DNA from: Natrinema soli
Lineage (GTDB): Archaea; Halobacteriota; Halobacteria; Halobacteriales; Natrialbaceae
Reading direction: 5' to 3'
DNA length: 6,049 nt
Assembly: GCF_028618695.1 (NCBI RefSeq)
Contig: NZ_JAQIVI010000841.1
Coordinates: 17,907-23,955, forward strand
Below the pieces are notes generated by a model. That model was not told the DNA's origin. It did no database searches and worked only from the letters and a program-made list of their open reading frames with translations. This document shows positions 1 through 5,239 of this stretch, piece by piece (position 1 is the stretch's first letter; each line of letters opens with the position of its first letter). Position numbers and translations under genes: made by a program.

Positions 1-571
1 CGGCCGATACGTTGTACAGATATGTAGAGTCGTGAGGGGGTTCGACGCCGATGTATCCGGATTCCGTGATGATTCCAGCGATCCCCTCCATAGGGCGTAC
101 AACCAGTTCCGTCTCACCCGTCGCCGGCTCGAGACTGGCGACCTCCGGTTGTGATCCAGTCCCGAATATGTACACTTGCTGGTCGTCGGTGTCGCCTATC
201 ATCAGACCGTGGGTCGTTACCTCGGCCTCTCCGGCGAATTGCCGTTCGACCGTCAGCTCGTTGCGTTCCCACTCGATGGAGCCGTCCTCGGCGTCGAGCG
301 CGTAGACTGTCCCGTCCTCGGAGGTGTAGAGCTGGTCGCTCTTGACGGTCGCCGAACGCATGTCGTGGGGATCGTCGTACCGCCAGGTGACCCCGTCTGA
401 GCGCGTGAAGTCCGCGCCTCCCTCCGTACTTCTTTCTTCGCTGTTTCCTTCGCCCTCCTCCCCGTTATCGCCTTCCTGTGCGACTGCCATCGAGCCGAAT
501 AGTCCGCCCGCGGCGAGCGTCGTCCCCGCCGCCATCAGTGTTCGCCGATTTACTTTTCTTATGATTGTCAT
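1..571 (-). CDS. Tat-exported PQQ-like beta-propeller protein, N-terminal part (runs off left edge)
   Basis: The minus-strand frame is open from the ATG at 571 to the window edge (190 residues visible). Residues 1-32 form a Tat signal: basic start, twin arginine at R9-R10 in NRRTLM, an Ala/Gly-rich hydrophobic stretch, and a likely cleavage after AVA at residue 31. An acidic low-complexity linker follows (about 33-60). Residues about 61-102 match the PQQ-type propeller repeat: a VTWRYDD strand, then QLYTSEDGTVYALDAEDG and a closing Trp (W101). Such proteins fold in the cytoplasm, are exported by Tat and form extracytoplasmic beta-propellers; many do not bind PQQ, so enzymatic activity should not be assumed. 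ATG 571 is preferred because it puts the Tat motif at the N-terminus. The frame is also open upstream to about 790 through a DUF11 remnant. No clear Shine-Dalgarno is visible, so a leaderless transcript is possible. The C-terminal blades are outside the window. Confidence 0.85.
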   Translation of the reverse strand, partial: MTIIRKVNRRTLMAAGTTLAAGGLFGSMAVAQEGDNGEEGEGNSEERSTEGGADFTRSDGVTWRYDDPHDMRSATVKSDQLYTSEDGTVYALDAEDGSIEWERNELTVERQFAGEAEVTTHGLMIGDTDDQQVYIFGTGSQPEVASLEPATGETELVVRPMEGIAGIITESGYIGVEPPHDSTYLYNVSA

Positions 572-607
572 GACACTGGGGAAGTAATATGAATATTGTG
601 TTCTGTC

Positions 608-771
608 TTGGCTTGCGTCCGAACTCACGAAGCCCAACCCGTCAGGGAGCTCATCCGTAACGCTCACATTCGAGGTAGCGTTCGGATTGGTGTTCGTAAC
701 GGTCACATCGAACACGACAGTGTTGCCAACAGCGGGGACGATGTATTGACCGTCTTGATGAGGCTGAAATC
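608..771 (-). pseudogene. Remnant of a DUF11-type surface-protein repeat domain
   Basis: On the minus strand two frames together read like one DUF11 repeat. From 771 the first frame gives DFSLIKTVNTS; near 740 the match passes to a second frame giving VGNTVVFDVTVTNTNPN and then NVSVTDELPDGLGFVSSDAS. This is the usual order of the domain (KTV, VGDTV-F-VTVTN, VTDxLPxGL-FVS). DUF11 repeats are Ig-like beta domains of cell-surface proteins. The frameshift near 740, the lack of a start and the abrupt loss of similarity after DASQ (about 608) mark a broken fragment of what was probably a large secreted protein. The second frame runs without a stop into the PQQ-like gene's ATG at 571, which I read as accidental juxtaposition rather than a functional fusion. 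Confidence 0.6.
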
Positions 772-1049
772 TGCAATTTCGGGATGCCAATCAGAAACGA
801 GCGAGGTTCGTAGCGAGAGATATTGACGAATATAGTTGTTCAGTTCCTGCTGGGAGGGCATTCAAATCGTCGGAGGTACGTGATCTTAGCGGAGAAAGAA
901 GAGGTTCATGCCATCCGCAAACGGTCTCAAGGGTGCTGCAAAGATTGGATGAACTGGGCAAAGAACAGGTCGTCGAAATACTTGCACTGAAACTCAACTC
1001 ACCGGAGGACTGGTTCGAGAAACTCCTATGTTACAATGTATCGGGATAA
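768..1049 (+). pseudogene. Start-less HTH-protein fragment fused to an ISH4-like transposase tail
   Basis: A plus-strand frame is open from just after a TGA at 765-767 to a TAA at 1047-1049 (93 codons) but has no ATG or GTG at its head. The middle reads like a DNA-binding winged helix: FKSSEVRDLSG, then HPQTVSRVLQRLDELG, the typical recognition-helix pattern (PQTVSRVLQRLxELG). The last 20 or so codons, LALKLNSPEDWFEKLL and a short tail, match the C-terminus of ISH4-like IS1595 transposases and recur at 5178-5241. The simplest reading is a regulator gene truncated at both ends, with the 3' end of an old IS1595 element joined near position 980. The 5' end abuts the opposite-facing DUF11 remnant near 770-780, so two rearrangement junctions lie within about 300 bp. 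The HTH assignment rests on motif resemblance only. Confidence 0.55.
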
Positions 1050-1051
1050 GC
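985..1051 (+). repeat. Direct repeat, copy 1 (ISH4-like transposase 3' end)
   Basis: This 67-bp stretch aligns with 5178-5241 in the same orientation, with one 3-bp gap near the end. Most differences in the first 45 bases fall at third codon positions (AAA/AAG, AAC/AAT, TCA/TCG, CTC/CTG), so both copies derive from coding sequence. The shared peptide is LKLNSP(E/D)DWFEKLLC followed closely by TAA. It is a shared gene end, not a recent duplication. Confidence 0.75.
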
Positions 1052-1077
1052 GAGAGCGGAAACGCGATGGATATGTT

Positions 1078-1115
1078 CTCAAATATACAATACTTGTGGC
1101 CGGATCCCGTATAAA
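1078..1115 (+). promoter_or_regulatory. Candidate promoter for the 1140-1911 unit
   Basis: Two TATA-like stretches precede the small ORF: an A/T-rich AAATATACAATA at about 1080-1091 and TATAAA at 1110-1115. Archaeal transcription normally starts about 25 bp after the box. The first would give a leader of about 25-30 nt that includes the GGAGGT at 1131-1136; the second would give an almost leaderless mRNA. The presence of the Shine-Dalgarno favours the first. No BRE-like element is clear. Confidence 0.35.
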
Positions 1116-1139
1116 CTTCTCCGCATACAAGGAGGTAAA

Positions 1140-1277
1140 ATGATTATAAATCGTGTTGAGTATGTTCATGTGCCATTCACAAAGCAACACCAACTCGACC
1201 GATCATCGGACGATTCGGGCCCTATCTCGGCGAACTGTCACGATGCTGCGGAAATACTGATCGATAAAAGGGTGTAA
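1140..1277 (+). CDS. Hypothetical 45-aa protein upstream of the DUF6230-like gene
   Basis: A small ORF starts at ATG 1140 directly behind a perfect Shine-Dalgarno, GGAGGT at 1131-1136 (spacer AAA, shorter than usual). It ends in TAA at 1275-1277, one base before the ATG of the next gene at 1279. The product starts MIINRVEYVHVPF and ends AAEILIDKRV; it is polar, has no signal or membrane segment, and I do not recognise it. The strong Shine-Dalgarno and the 1-nt gap suggest real translation that is coupled to the downstream gene, either as a small protein or as a leader peptide. Against this, the codon choice is not strongly GC-biased at third positions and the length is within what chance allows. 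Confidence 0.45.
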   Translation: MIINRVEYVHVPFTKQHQLDRSSDDSGPISANCHDAAEILIDKRV

Positions 1278-1278
1278 T

Positions 1279-1911
1279 ATGTACAATAAAAAGCGACTAT
1301 TGGGCGGAACCGGTGCATCGTTCTTGGTCGTCGCGCTCGTGGGAATGATCGTCCTGTCGTCGGGGACGGCCTACGCTGCGCCACTGGCGAGTGGCAGCGG
1401 GTTCACCGTCGAGGCCGACGAGATCAGATCCGACGAGTTCCTCCTCTACCCCAGCGCCGGTGAAAACGATCAAGGAGAGACGCCGGTCGTGGTTGTCGAG
1501 CAACGCGGCGTCGAAATCGATGGACTGGTGCTGACGAGAGAGCAGGAAGTACCCATGATGGACGGGACGATGGAGATCTCGTTCACCGCCGACGAGACGG
1601 TCACGGCGGACGAGCAGTACATCAAACTCACCGGGCTGGAAGCGGAGAACGCTGAGTTCAACGGCCAGGTCATCGACGCCCAGTCCAGCAACGATCCGGA
1701 ACAGCAGTTCCAACAGACGGCGGGTGAGAACGCCAATCCCGAAGAAGGGCGGCTCACTGACATCAACGGAGAAGGACCCGGAATGGTGCAAGAAGACGTC
1801 AAAATCGACATGGTGTACCTCGCCTCGAACGAGATCACCCTCCCCGGCCTCGACGTCGGCGTGGATTACAACGCTGGTGGCTCTGACGAAGCCAACAACT
1901 CGAGCGAGTGA
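1279..1911 (+). CDS. Secreted or membrane-anchored DUF6230-like protein
   Basis: A 210-aa protein from ATG 1279; the upstream AGGGTG sits within the end of the preceding small ORF. Residues 1-34 are a signal or anchor: basic start (KKR), hydrophobic core FLVVALVGMIVL, and an AYA-A cleavage-like site near 33. The mature part is very acidic and predicted to be mostly beta-strands: GFTVEADEI near 41-49, then a DGTMEISF strand, an IKLTGLEAENAEF segment, and a final set of strands ending in LPGLDVGVDYN. A polar Gln/Asn/Glu-rich stretch lies between. This order (FxVxAD start, central LxxxxAxF segment, then a VKIxxxxxxAxxxTLPGL ending) resembles the DUF6230 family best known from Actinobacteria, where the gene is often next to a DUF6114 membrane protein. 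No DUF6114-like gene follows here; the next 300 bp are empty. Function is unknown; the family call is inference. Confidence 0.7.
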   Translation: MYNKKRLLGGTGASFLVVALVGMIVLSSGTAYAAPLASGSGFTVEADEIRSDEFLLYPSAGENDQGETPVVVVEQRGVEIDGLVLTREQEVPMMDGTMEISFTADETVTADEQYIKLTGLEAENAEFNGQVIDAQSSNDPEQQFQQTAGENANPEEGRLTDINGEGPGMVQEDVKIDMVYLASNEITLPGLDVGVDYNAGGSDEANNSSE

Positions 1912-2227
1912 TATCGATGGCAACTCAAAACAGCTAGAACGACTCCAAAACCGATCCCGACCGACGCTCATCTCGATAAGTCGTAACATCAATTTTGCTG
2001 GCGGATCAATTACTAATCACCGATGGACGAGAAATCTGCTCAGTACCGTCCCAAGCGTGGACTGCCTAGAATATCTCCTTTCTAAAACTCGTGTCACGTT
2101 CGATTTTCTAAGAAGATCTACTAGCCAGAGCAGACTTGGGACGCTACTCAGGTCTTGAGCGTAAATCCTTATGTACGAGTCGCGCTCGAGTGGGGTGATG
2201 ACCCCTAGCCGATAATGCCCATTCTCT
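1912..2227. other. 316-bp stretch without a recognisable gene
   Basis: This lies between the DUF6230-like gene and the IS6 element. Short open frames occur on both strands (for example 2017-2232 on minus), but none has a ribosome-binding site, family motif or halophile-like composition. A small hairpin, GGGGT/ACCCC with a 4-nt loop, lies at 2192-2205 without a T-run. I see no remnant of a DUF6114 partner. Confidence 0.5.
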
Positions 2228-2241
2228 GTCACTATCTAGTT
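2228..2241 (+). repeat. IS6 element terminal inverted repeat (lower-coordinate end)
   Basis: GTCACTATCTAGTT pairs with the repeat at 2959-2972 with two mismatches. It includes the transposase stop codon (TAG on minus at 2238-2236). Confidence 0.75.
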
Positions 2242-2913
2242 CTGCATCTCCTTGATCGGCGTCTTTCCATCGAGAGCTTGGTGCGGTCTCTAACGGTTGT
2301 AGTAATGCATAAACTGTTCAAGTAATTCCCGGACGCTTGACTGACTGCCCACCCACGAGTTATGGAAGCGGTCGATGCGTATTTTGAGGGTGTGAAACCA
2401 CTTTTCGATCAGGTTTCACTCAGTATAGTTGACCCGACCGTTCAGTCCTAATCGAGCGAGGGAAGTCCGATAGCCGAATTGATCGACGAGAAATTCAGCC
2501 TCAGAGAGATCGTGTTTTTCGCGGAGTCTATGCAGAAATGCAGCCGCTGGATCGGTACCGTGCCGACCAAACAACTCGACATCAAAAATCAGCTTTGTCT
2601 CAATGTCTATTGTAGCATACAACCAAGACCACTCGCCGTTTATTTTGACAGCGGTCTCGTCAACTGCGACCCGCTTCGGCTGCGCCTCAGGCGGGTCGCA
2701 CCCGTTGTCAGCCAGCCGATGCACCCAATTCCAGACCGCTCCATGCGAGCATTCAACGCCTAATTCAGCGAGGATCGTTGTTGCCTCCCGAATTGAACAA
2801 CCGATTTGGTGGAGACGGACGGCGAACGCCCTAATGGGCGTCGCCGTCCGCTCGTTCTCCCAAGTTTCTTCTAAATCCGCGTCATAGCACTCGCTAAGCA
2901 GGTCTGCGAGCAT
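2236..2913 (-). pseudogene. IS6-family transposase with two in-frame stop codons
   Basis: The frame spans 226 codons from ATG 2913 (TTG at 2922 is possible, but MLADLLSE is the more natural start) to TAG at 2238-2236, the usual length for this group. Residues about 33-66 form an HTH-like segment (RLHQIGCSIREATTILAELG, then a SHGAVWNWVHR helix). The DDE core follows: D85 in RVAVDETAVKING, D144 in FLVDQFGY, and E170 in NLIEKWF. The C-terminal part still reads as family sequence (FHNSWVGSQSSVRELLEQF, RPHQALDGKTP). There are two lesions, both in frame. TGA at 2418-2416 falls between YTE and NLIEKW, where relatives usually have Arg (CGA to TGA would explain it). TAG at 2292-2290 falls between YYNR and RPHQAL. 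There is no frameshift. The first stop comes just before the catalytic Glu, so the 165-aa product should be inactive unless the stop is read through. Confidence 0.88.
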
Positions 2914-2958
2914 CTGAACCAATTAACTCAACGACCTGCTCACTCCTCAAACTGGCTT

Positions 2959-2972
2959 AACTAGACAGTGCC
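2959..2972 (-). repeat. IS6 element terminal inverted repeat (higher-coordinate end)
   Basis: Read on the minus strand this is GGCACTGTCTAGTT, matching 12 of 14 bases of the opposite end. It lies about 45 bp upstream of the transposase ATG. Confidence 0.75.
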
Positions 2973-3235
2973 TCTTTCCTCACACCACCGTTTCCTCTGC
3001 TTTCGCTAGTCTCATCCTCCCCAGACGCCCGTCTGTCGAGGACACACATAGATAGGATTCGATCCGCTCGTACGGACGAGGCGGCCGGAATCGATGAGAT
3101 AGGCATGAGAAGTAAACCGAAATCGGGATGGACGATCGATGGGGGACAAGTGTCGAGAAATAACCCGCTGGCAGGGCTTGCGAGTAACGAAATTCTTCGT
3201 TGTCACAACCCCAAGACCAGGTGGCGCTGGTACTA
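2973..3235. other. 263-bp stretch without a supported gene
   Basis: This lies between the IS6 element and a possible gene remnant. Open frames exist on both strands (3012-3206 minus, 3105-3296 plus), but neither has a ribosome-binding site or recognisable motif. A phrase in the plus frame near 3220-3245 (RWRWYYAPERG) could belong with the remnant at 3236-3391 if a frameshift separates them. Confidence 0.4.
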
Positions 3236-3391
3236 CGCTCCCGAGCGAGGCGTGGTTCGGAATTCCACGCCTACAACGGGTTTGCGCCGGAGTTAGTGAG
3301 TCAGACCGAAGTGGCTGATACCGTTGGGATCGAGGACGTCGAGTCGGATCCCGTCAGGCAGGGAGAACTCGAGTGGGCGAGGTGTCCGTGA
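3236..3391 (+). pseudogene. Possible C-terminal fragment of an unidentified haloarchaeal protein
   Basis: One plus frame ends at TGA 3389-3391 and reads like real acidic haloarchaeal protein: RRGSEFHAYNGFAPEL, then QTEVADTVGIEDVESDP and GELEWARCP. Third codon positions are mostly G or C in this stretch. Upstream of about 3236 the same frame loses this character, while the neighbouring frame gives RWRWYYAPERG, so a frameshift near 3240 is plausible. There is no credible start or Shine-Dalgarno. I do not recognise the family, so this is called a fragment on composition and protein-like character only. Confidence 0.3.
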
Positions 3392-3426
3392 ATGAGTGGA
3401 ACCGATAACGGCTCAGACAGGACTGA

Positions 3427-3612
3427 TTAGTTCCCGAAAGACGATGCCTCGACTTTCTGTTTCCAAGTTTGGAACTCGGTTCCACCACACCGACACGTAG
3501 TGTCTCGGTCAATAAGGCTAAACTCTCTATCAGCAAATTTGTGCGCTTGGTGTTGGATTCCACATGATTCGCAGATAACTGAGACCTCCTCTGGTTCGCT
3601 ATCAGAACCCAT
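3427..3612 (-). CDS. Small zinc-ribbon protein (61 aa)
   Basis: The gene starts at ATG 3612 and ends at TAG 3429-3427. The acidic N-terminus MGSDSEPEEV is followed by two cysteine pairs: C14-x2-C17 in VICESCG, and C40-x-C42 in TTCRCGG. Charged residues and a few histidines (H21, H24) lie between them, and a W50-containing segment lies at the end. Two Cys pairs 22 residues apart suit a single bound zinc; the C-x-C spacing of the second pair is not the standard C-x2-C. Haloarchaea encode many such one-domain zinc proteins, often with regulatory or protein-contact roles. A TATA-like TTAAGTAT lies about 30 bp upstream and predicts a leader of only about 10 nt. It diverges from the plus-strand cluster beginning at 3689 and shares a 76-bp control region with it. 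Function not assignable. Confidence 0.65.
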   Translation of the reverse strand: MGSDSEPEEVSVICESCGIQHQAHKFADREFSLIDRDTTCRCGGTEFQTWKQKVEASSFGN

Positions 3613-3640
3613 TTATTCTATTTTAGAACTATGTGAAGGG

Positions 3641-3650
3641 ATACTTAAGC
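3641..3650 (-). promoter_or_regulatory. TATA-like promoter for the zinc-ribbon gene
   Basis: Read on minus, GCTTAAGTAT matches the haloarchaeal TATA pattern (TTTAWRTA-like) and ends 29 bp before ATG 3612. This predicts a very short leader, consistent with the lack of a Shine-Dalgarno. Its CTTAAG core is palindromic and lies 4 bp from the plus-strand box, so one regulator could affect both directions. Confidence 0.5.
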
Positions 3651-3653
3651 GTG

Positions 3654-3661
3654 TATATTTA
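3654..3661 (+). promoter_or_regulatory. TATA-like promoter for the 3689-4593 gene cluster
   Basis: TATATTTA lies 28 bp before the ATG at 3689. Transcription should start near 3680-3685, giving a nearly leaderless first ORF. It is divergent from the zinc-ribbon promoter. Confidence 0.45.
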
Positions 3662-3688
3662 GAATTCCGAGATCTACGACCATTACAC

Positions 3689-3724
3689 ATGGCTACTGAC
3701 CACGCCGAAAGGAACAATGAGTAA
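3689..3724 (+). CDS. 11-codon leader ORF
   Basis: ATG 3689 to TAA 3722-3724 encodes MATDHAERNNE. It is the first ATG after the TATATTTA box and would be read as a leaderless start. It overlaps the next ATG (3717) by 8 nt. It may be a leader peptide, a remnant of a longer gene, or chance. Confidence 0.25.
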   Translation: MATDHAERNNE

Positions 3725-3776
3725 CAACTACGACCACCCCAACCCTGTCGAACAGGATCAAATTGAGGTTCACTAA
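3717..3776 (+). CDS. 19-codon ORF leading into the 136-aa gene
   Basis: ATG 3717 to TAA 3774-3776 encodes MSNNYDHPNPVEQDQIEVH. A GGA lies at 3711-3713, just upstream, and the start overlaps the end of the 11-codon ORF. Its last codons contain the Shine-Dalgarno (GAGGT, 3765-3769) of the next gene, whose GTG is 2 nt past the stop. That arrangement fits translational coupling. No homology is recognised. Confidence 0.3.
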   Translation: MSNNYDHPNPVEQDQIEVH

Positions 3777-3778
3777 TC

Positions 3779-4189
3779 GTGCGCGAACACGGGGAAATGG
3801 ACGTGATTCCGTCGAATATCGATATGACCGCCGCCGAGCCCGAGCTGACCCTCTCCCGTCGTGGCGGGGAGCAACTCGACTTACTCTTCGATCACGTCGG
3901 CTCGCTCGAGTTGGACTACGAGATTACGATCGACGAGGTCGGCGTCGTCACGAATCGGATCGATGTGCGAAAGAATCAGGCCCAACACATGGTCGAGTGG
4001 ATCACCGAAGCGTTCGATGACGTGCCCGTGTGGGAAGTGCGCGAGCGGGCCGATATCCAATACGCGCTCGAGGGGGGCGTCTCGCTCCTCGAGTACAACG
4101 ACGAGAATGATATGTGCGAGGTGTTCCTGTCGATCGCCGCCGGGTTGGACGGGCAGTTTGGATTCGCCGAACCGGAGGTGCAAGCATGA
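3779..4189 (+). CDS. Hypothetical acidic protein, 136 aa
   Basis: GTG at 3779 is chosen as start because GAGGT (3765-3769) lies 9 nt upstream; the next in-frame ATG (3797) has only a poorly spaced GGGG in front. The protein is acidic and soluble, with no signal or membrane segment. It has beta-like strands at about 20-26 (PELTLSR) and 43-63 (LELDYEITIDEVGVVTNRID). A helix follows at about 65-80 (NQAQHMVEWITEAFDD), then strands around 83-107 and 112-121 (CEVFLSIAAG). Strong third-position GC bias and good codon use indicate a maintained gene. Its TGA overlaps the next gene's start as ATGA, so the two are cotranslated and probably act together. I do not recognise the family; the alpha/beta pattern would fit a small regulatory or binding protein. 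Context (small genes, IS-rich flanks) suggests plasmid or provirus origin. Confidence 0.75.
   Translation: MREHGEMDVIPSNIDMTAAEPELTLSRRGGEQLDLLFDHVGSLELDYEITIDEVGVVTNRIDVRKNQAQHMVEWITEAFDDVPVWEVRERADIQYALEGGVSLLEYNDENDMCEVFLSIAAGLDGQFGFAEPEVQA
4174..4180 (+). promoter_or_regulatory. Shine-Dalgarno deciding the start of the 135-aa gene
   Basis: GGAGGTG with a 5-nt spacer to ATG 4186, inside the end of the upstream gene. It rules against the longer in-frame start near 4114. Confidence 0.7.
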
Positions 4190-4593
4190 GCGACGATCGC
4201 GTGGATCGGCTTCGGGACAAGAGAAACAAGTCAAAAGAACGCGCTCGAGCCCAACAGTCCAAATCATCCGAAACGTCCAGACCAGCACATACGGGCGAGA
4301 CGGGAGAACCAGAACAGATCGGCGAACCGGACGATACGGACGAGAGTGACGAGACGGACAGCGAGCGCGTGAAAGATGAACAGGTCGGGACGTACTTCTA
4401 CCTGCCCGAAGGCCAACGCGACGATCTCCGCTACCGCTACAAGATGCTCAGTGCCGAGTACGAACGCGAATTCGGAGAGGAACTCGAGAAGAATCAACAC
4501 TTCTACCCGCTACTAGTCGAGTACGGTTTGGATGGTTTGGACAGTGCGGACGCGCAAGACGTGCGGGACATGCTCGGACGTTTGGACTACTAA
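4186..4593 (+). CDS. Putative RHH-like DNA-binding protein with a basic tail and acidic linker, 135 aa
   Basis: ATG 4186 has a strong Shine-Dalgarno (GGAGGTG, 4174-4180) and overlaps the preceding stop by 4 nt; longer in-frame extensions upstream only run through the previous gene. The protein has three parts. Residues 1-30 are very basic and Arg/Lys-rich (VDRLRDKRNKSKERARAQ). Residues about 38-65 are Asp/Glu/Thr-rich and probably disordered. Residues 66-135 are folded: one short strand (VGTYFYLP), a long charged helix (about 75-96), then a helix around 101-115 (EKNQHFYPLLVEYGLDGL). Strand-helix-helix after a flexible basic tail is the layout of ribbon-helix-helix proteins, including plasmid centromere-binding proteins, and haloarchaeal plasmids carry similar small proteins. 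That role is inference; no ParA is in the window. Alternatives are a transcription repressor or an unrelated helical domain. Confidence 0.72.
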   Translation: MSDDRVDRLRDKRNKSKERARAQQSKSSETSRPAHTGETGEPEQIGEPDDTDESDETDSERVKDEQVGTYFYLPEGQRDDLRYRYKMLSAEYEREFGEELEKNQHFYPLLVEYGLDGLDSADAQDVRDMLGRLDY

Positions 4594-4653
4594 AACGGCT
4601 CATTCCTGAGTAACGTAGGATCTTTTCAGTAGTCTGGTAATGCTCGCCGATCG

Positions 4654-5239
4654 TTGCGGCACCTAGCTCAGAAACAGGCCGCCACCGTGACGGTCGGCCT
4701 CGCAGGGGGCAACAGTGCAACCTTCGAGCGACCGGCAGACGCGACGGCCATCGGTGGCTTTCGGCTAGCGTTTGATAGCCATTGTAGTGATAAGCGACCC
4801 CACAAACCAATTTCTGTTAGCAGCGGACTCAACAGGCCCGCAGTCCTCGAGTCAGACAAACCACCAGTATTGACACTCGTCCGTCGGACCGACGGACGAG
4901 TTCGGTTTTTCGTCTGTGAAGATCTTCAATACGCTGGCAAAGGCATCGCCGAGTACGGCGACGGTAGCGTCATCCTCTGCACCGACGATTACACGATCTA
5001 CGACGACATCTAGGAGACGGAGGGGCGGGCCATCTGGCCGTCACCTACTCTGTCACCTACGTGATCGGTGACGCCCACAGAAAAACGTATGAGAACCGCC
5101 ACAGCTTCCTTCGCCAGTGGTTAGCGAAGTTTAGGGGGTCTCAAAGTATCTTCTTCAGAAATACCTCAGCTTTCTCTCACTGAAGCTCAATTCGCCGGAT
5201 GACTGGTTCGAGAAACTGCTGTGTTCTGAAGTCAGATAA
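4654..5239 (+). pseudogene. Degraded ISH4-like (IS1595-family) transposase, N-terminus missing
   Basis: From about 4800 the plus strand reads as the C-terminal half of an ISH4-like transposase in three frames. Segment one: DKPPVLTLVRRTDGRVRFFV, EDLQYA, EYGDGSVILCTDDYTIYD, ending at TAG 5011-5013 where relatives usually have Glu (GAG to TAG would explain it). Segment two, after a frameshift at about 5021-5030: GHLAVTYSVTYVIGDAH, then YENRHSFLRQWLAKFRG. Segment three, after a shift near 5134-5140: VSKYLLQKYLSFLSLKLNSP and DDWFEKLLC to TAA 5237-5239. The Asp in CTDDY and the Glu of YENRHSF look like catalytic-core residues. The N-terminal zinc ribbon and first catalytic Asp are absent. The frame runs back to TTG 4654, but that part (about 4654-4790) does not resemble the family and is probably foreign sequence joined by deletion. 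The element is certainly inactive. Confidence 0.8.

Larger units (their letters stand above)
2228..2972 (-). mobile_element. IS6-family insertion sequence, structurally complete with a dead transposase
   Basis: The 745-bp element is bounded by imperfect 14-bp terminal inverted repeats: GTCACTATCTAGTT at 2228-2241, and GGCACTGTCTAGTT read on the minus strand from 2972 to 2959 (12 of 14 match). It holds one transposase frame on the minus strand, whose stop codon lies inside the inverted repeat at the lower-coordinate end. Size and layout suit haloarchaeal IS6 elements. No 8-bp target duplication is visible: the flanks are CATTCTCT (2220-2227) and TCTTTCCT (2973-2980). This suggests an old insertion, or one rearranged by recombination. 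With two stops in the transposase it could move only if a relative supplied the enzyme. Confidence 0.82.

Noticed and set aside
1297..1992. Long open frame of 231 codons on the minus strand, opposite the DUF6230-like gene
   Set aside because: It is the antisense of a GC-biased gene, has an Arg/Val/His-rich unnatural composition, and has no motif. The plus-strand frame has a signal peptide and a halophile-like acidic composition.
2192..2205. Hairpin GGGGT/ACCCC as a terminator
   Set aside because: The stem is only 5 bp and no T-run follows; it is too far from the end of the 1279-1911 gene to be convincing.
2017..2232. 71-codon minus ORF between the DUF6230-like gene and the IS6 element
   Set aside because: It has no Shine-Dalgarno, no family motif and ordinary low-complexity intergenic composition; it also starts inside the IS6 terminal repeat.
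2220..2980. 8-bp target-site duplication flanking the IS6 element
   Set aside because: The flanks CATTCTCT and TCTTTCCT do not match even with small shifts of the boundary.
3050..3075. TTCGATCC sequence resembling a tRNA T-loop
   Set aside because: The flanking bases do not form a T stem, and no anticodon or acceptor arms can be placed around it.
4789..4797. GATAAGCGA, also found at 1045-1053 just after an ISH4-like stop, as a shared element end
   Set aside because: It is only 9 bp, absent in full after the second tail (5235-5243 differs), and within chance for a window this size.
4654..5013. The 119-codon frame as an intact hypothetical protein
   Set aside because: It starts with TTG without a Shine-Dalgarno, and its C-terminal part is plainly the middle of an ISH4-like transposase cut by a stop, with the rest continuing in other frames.
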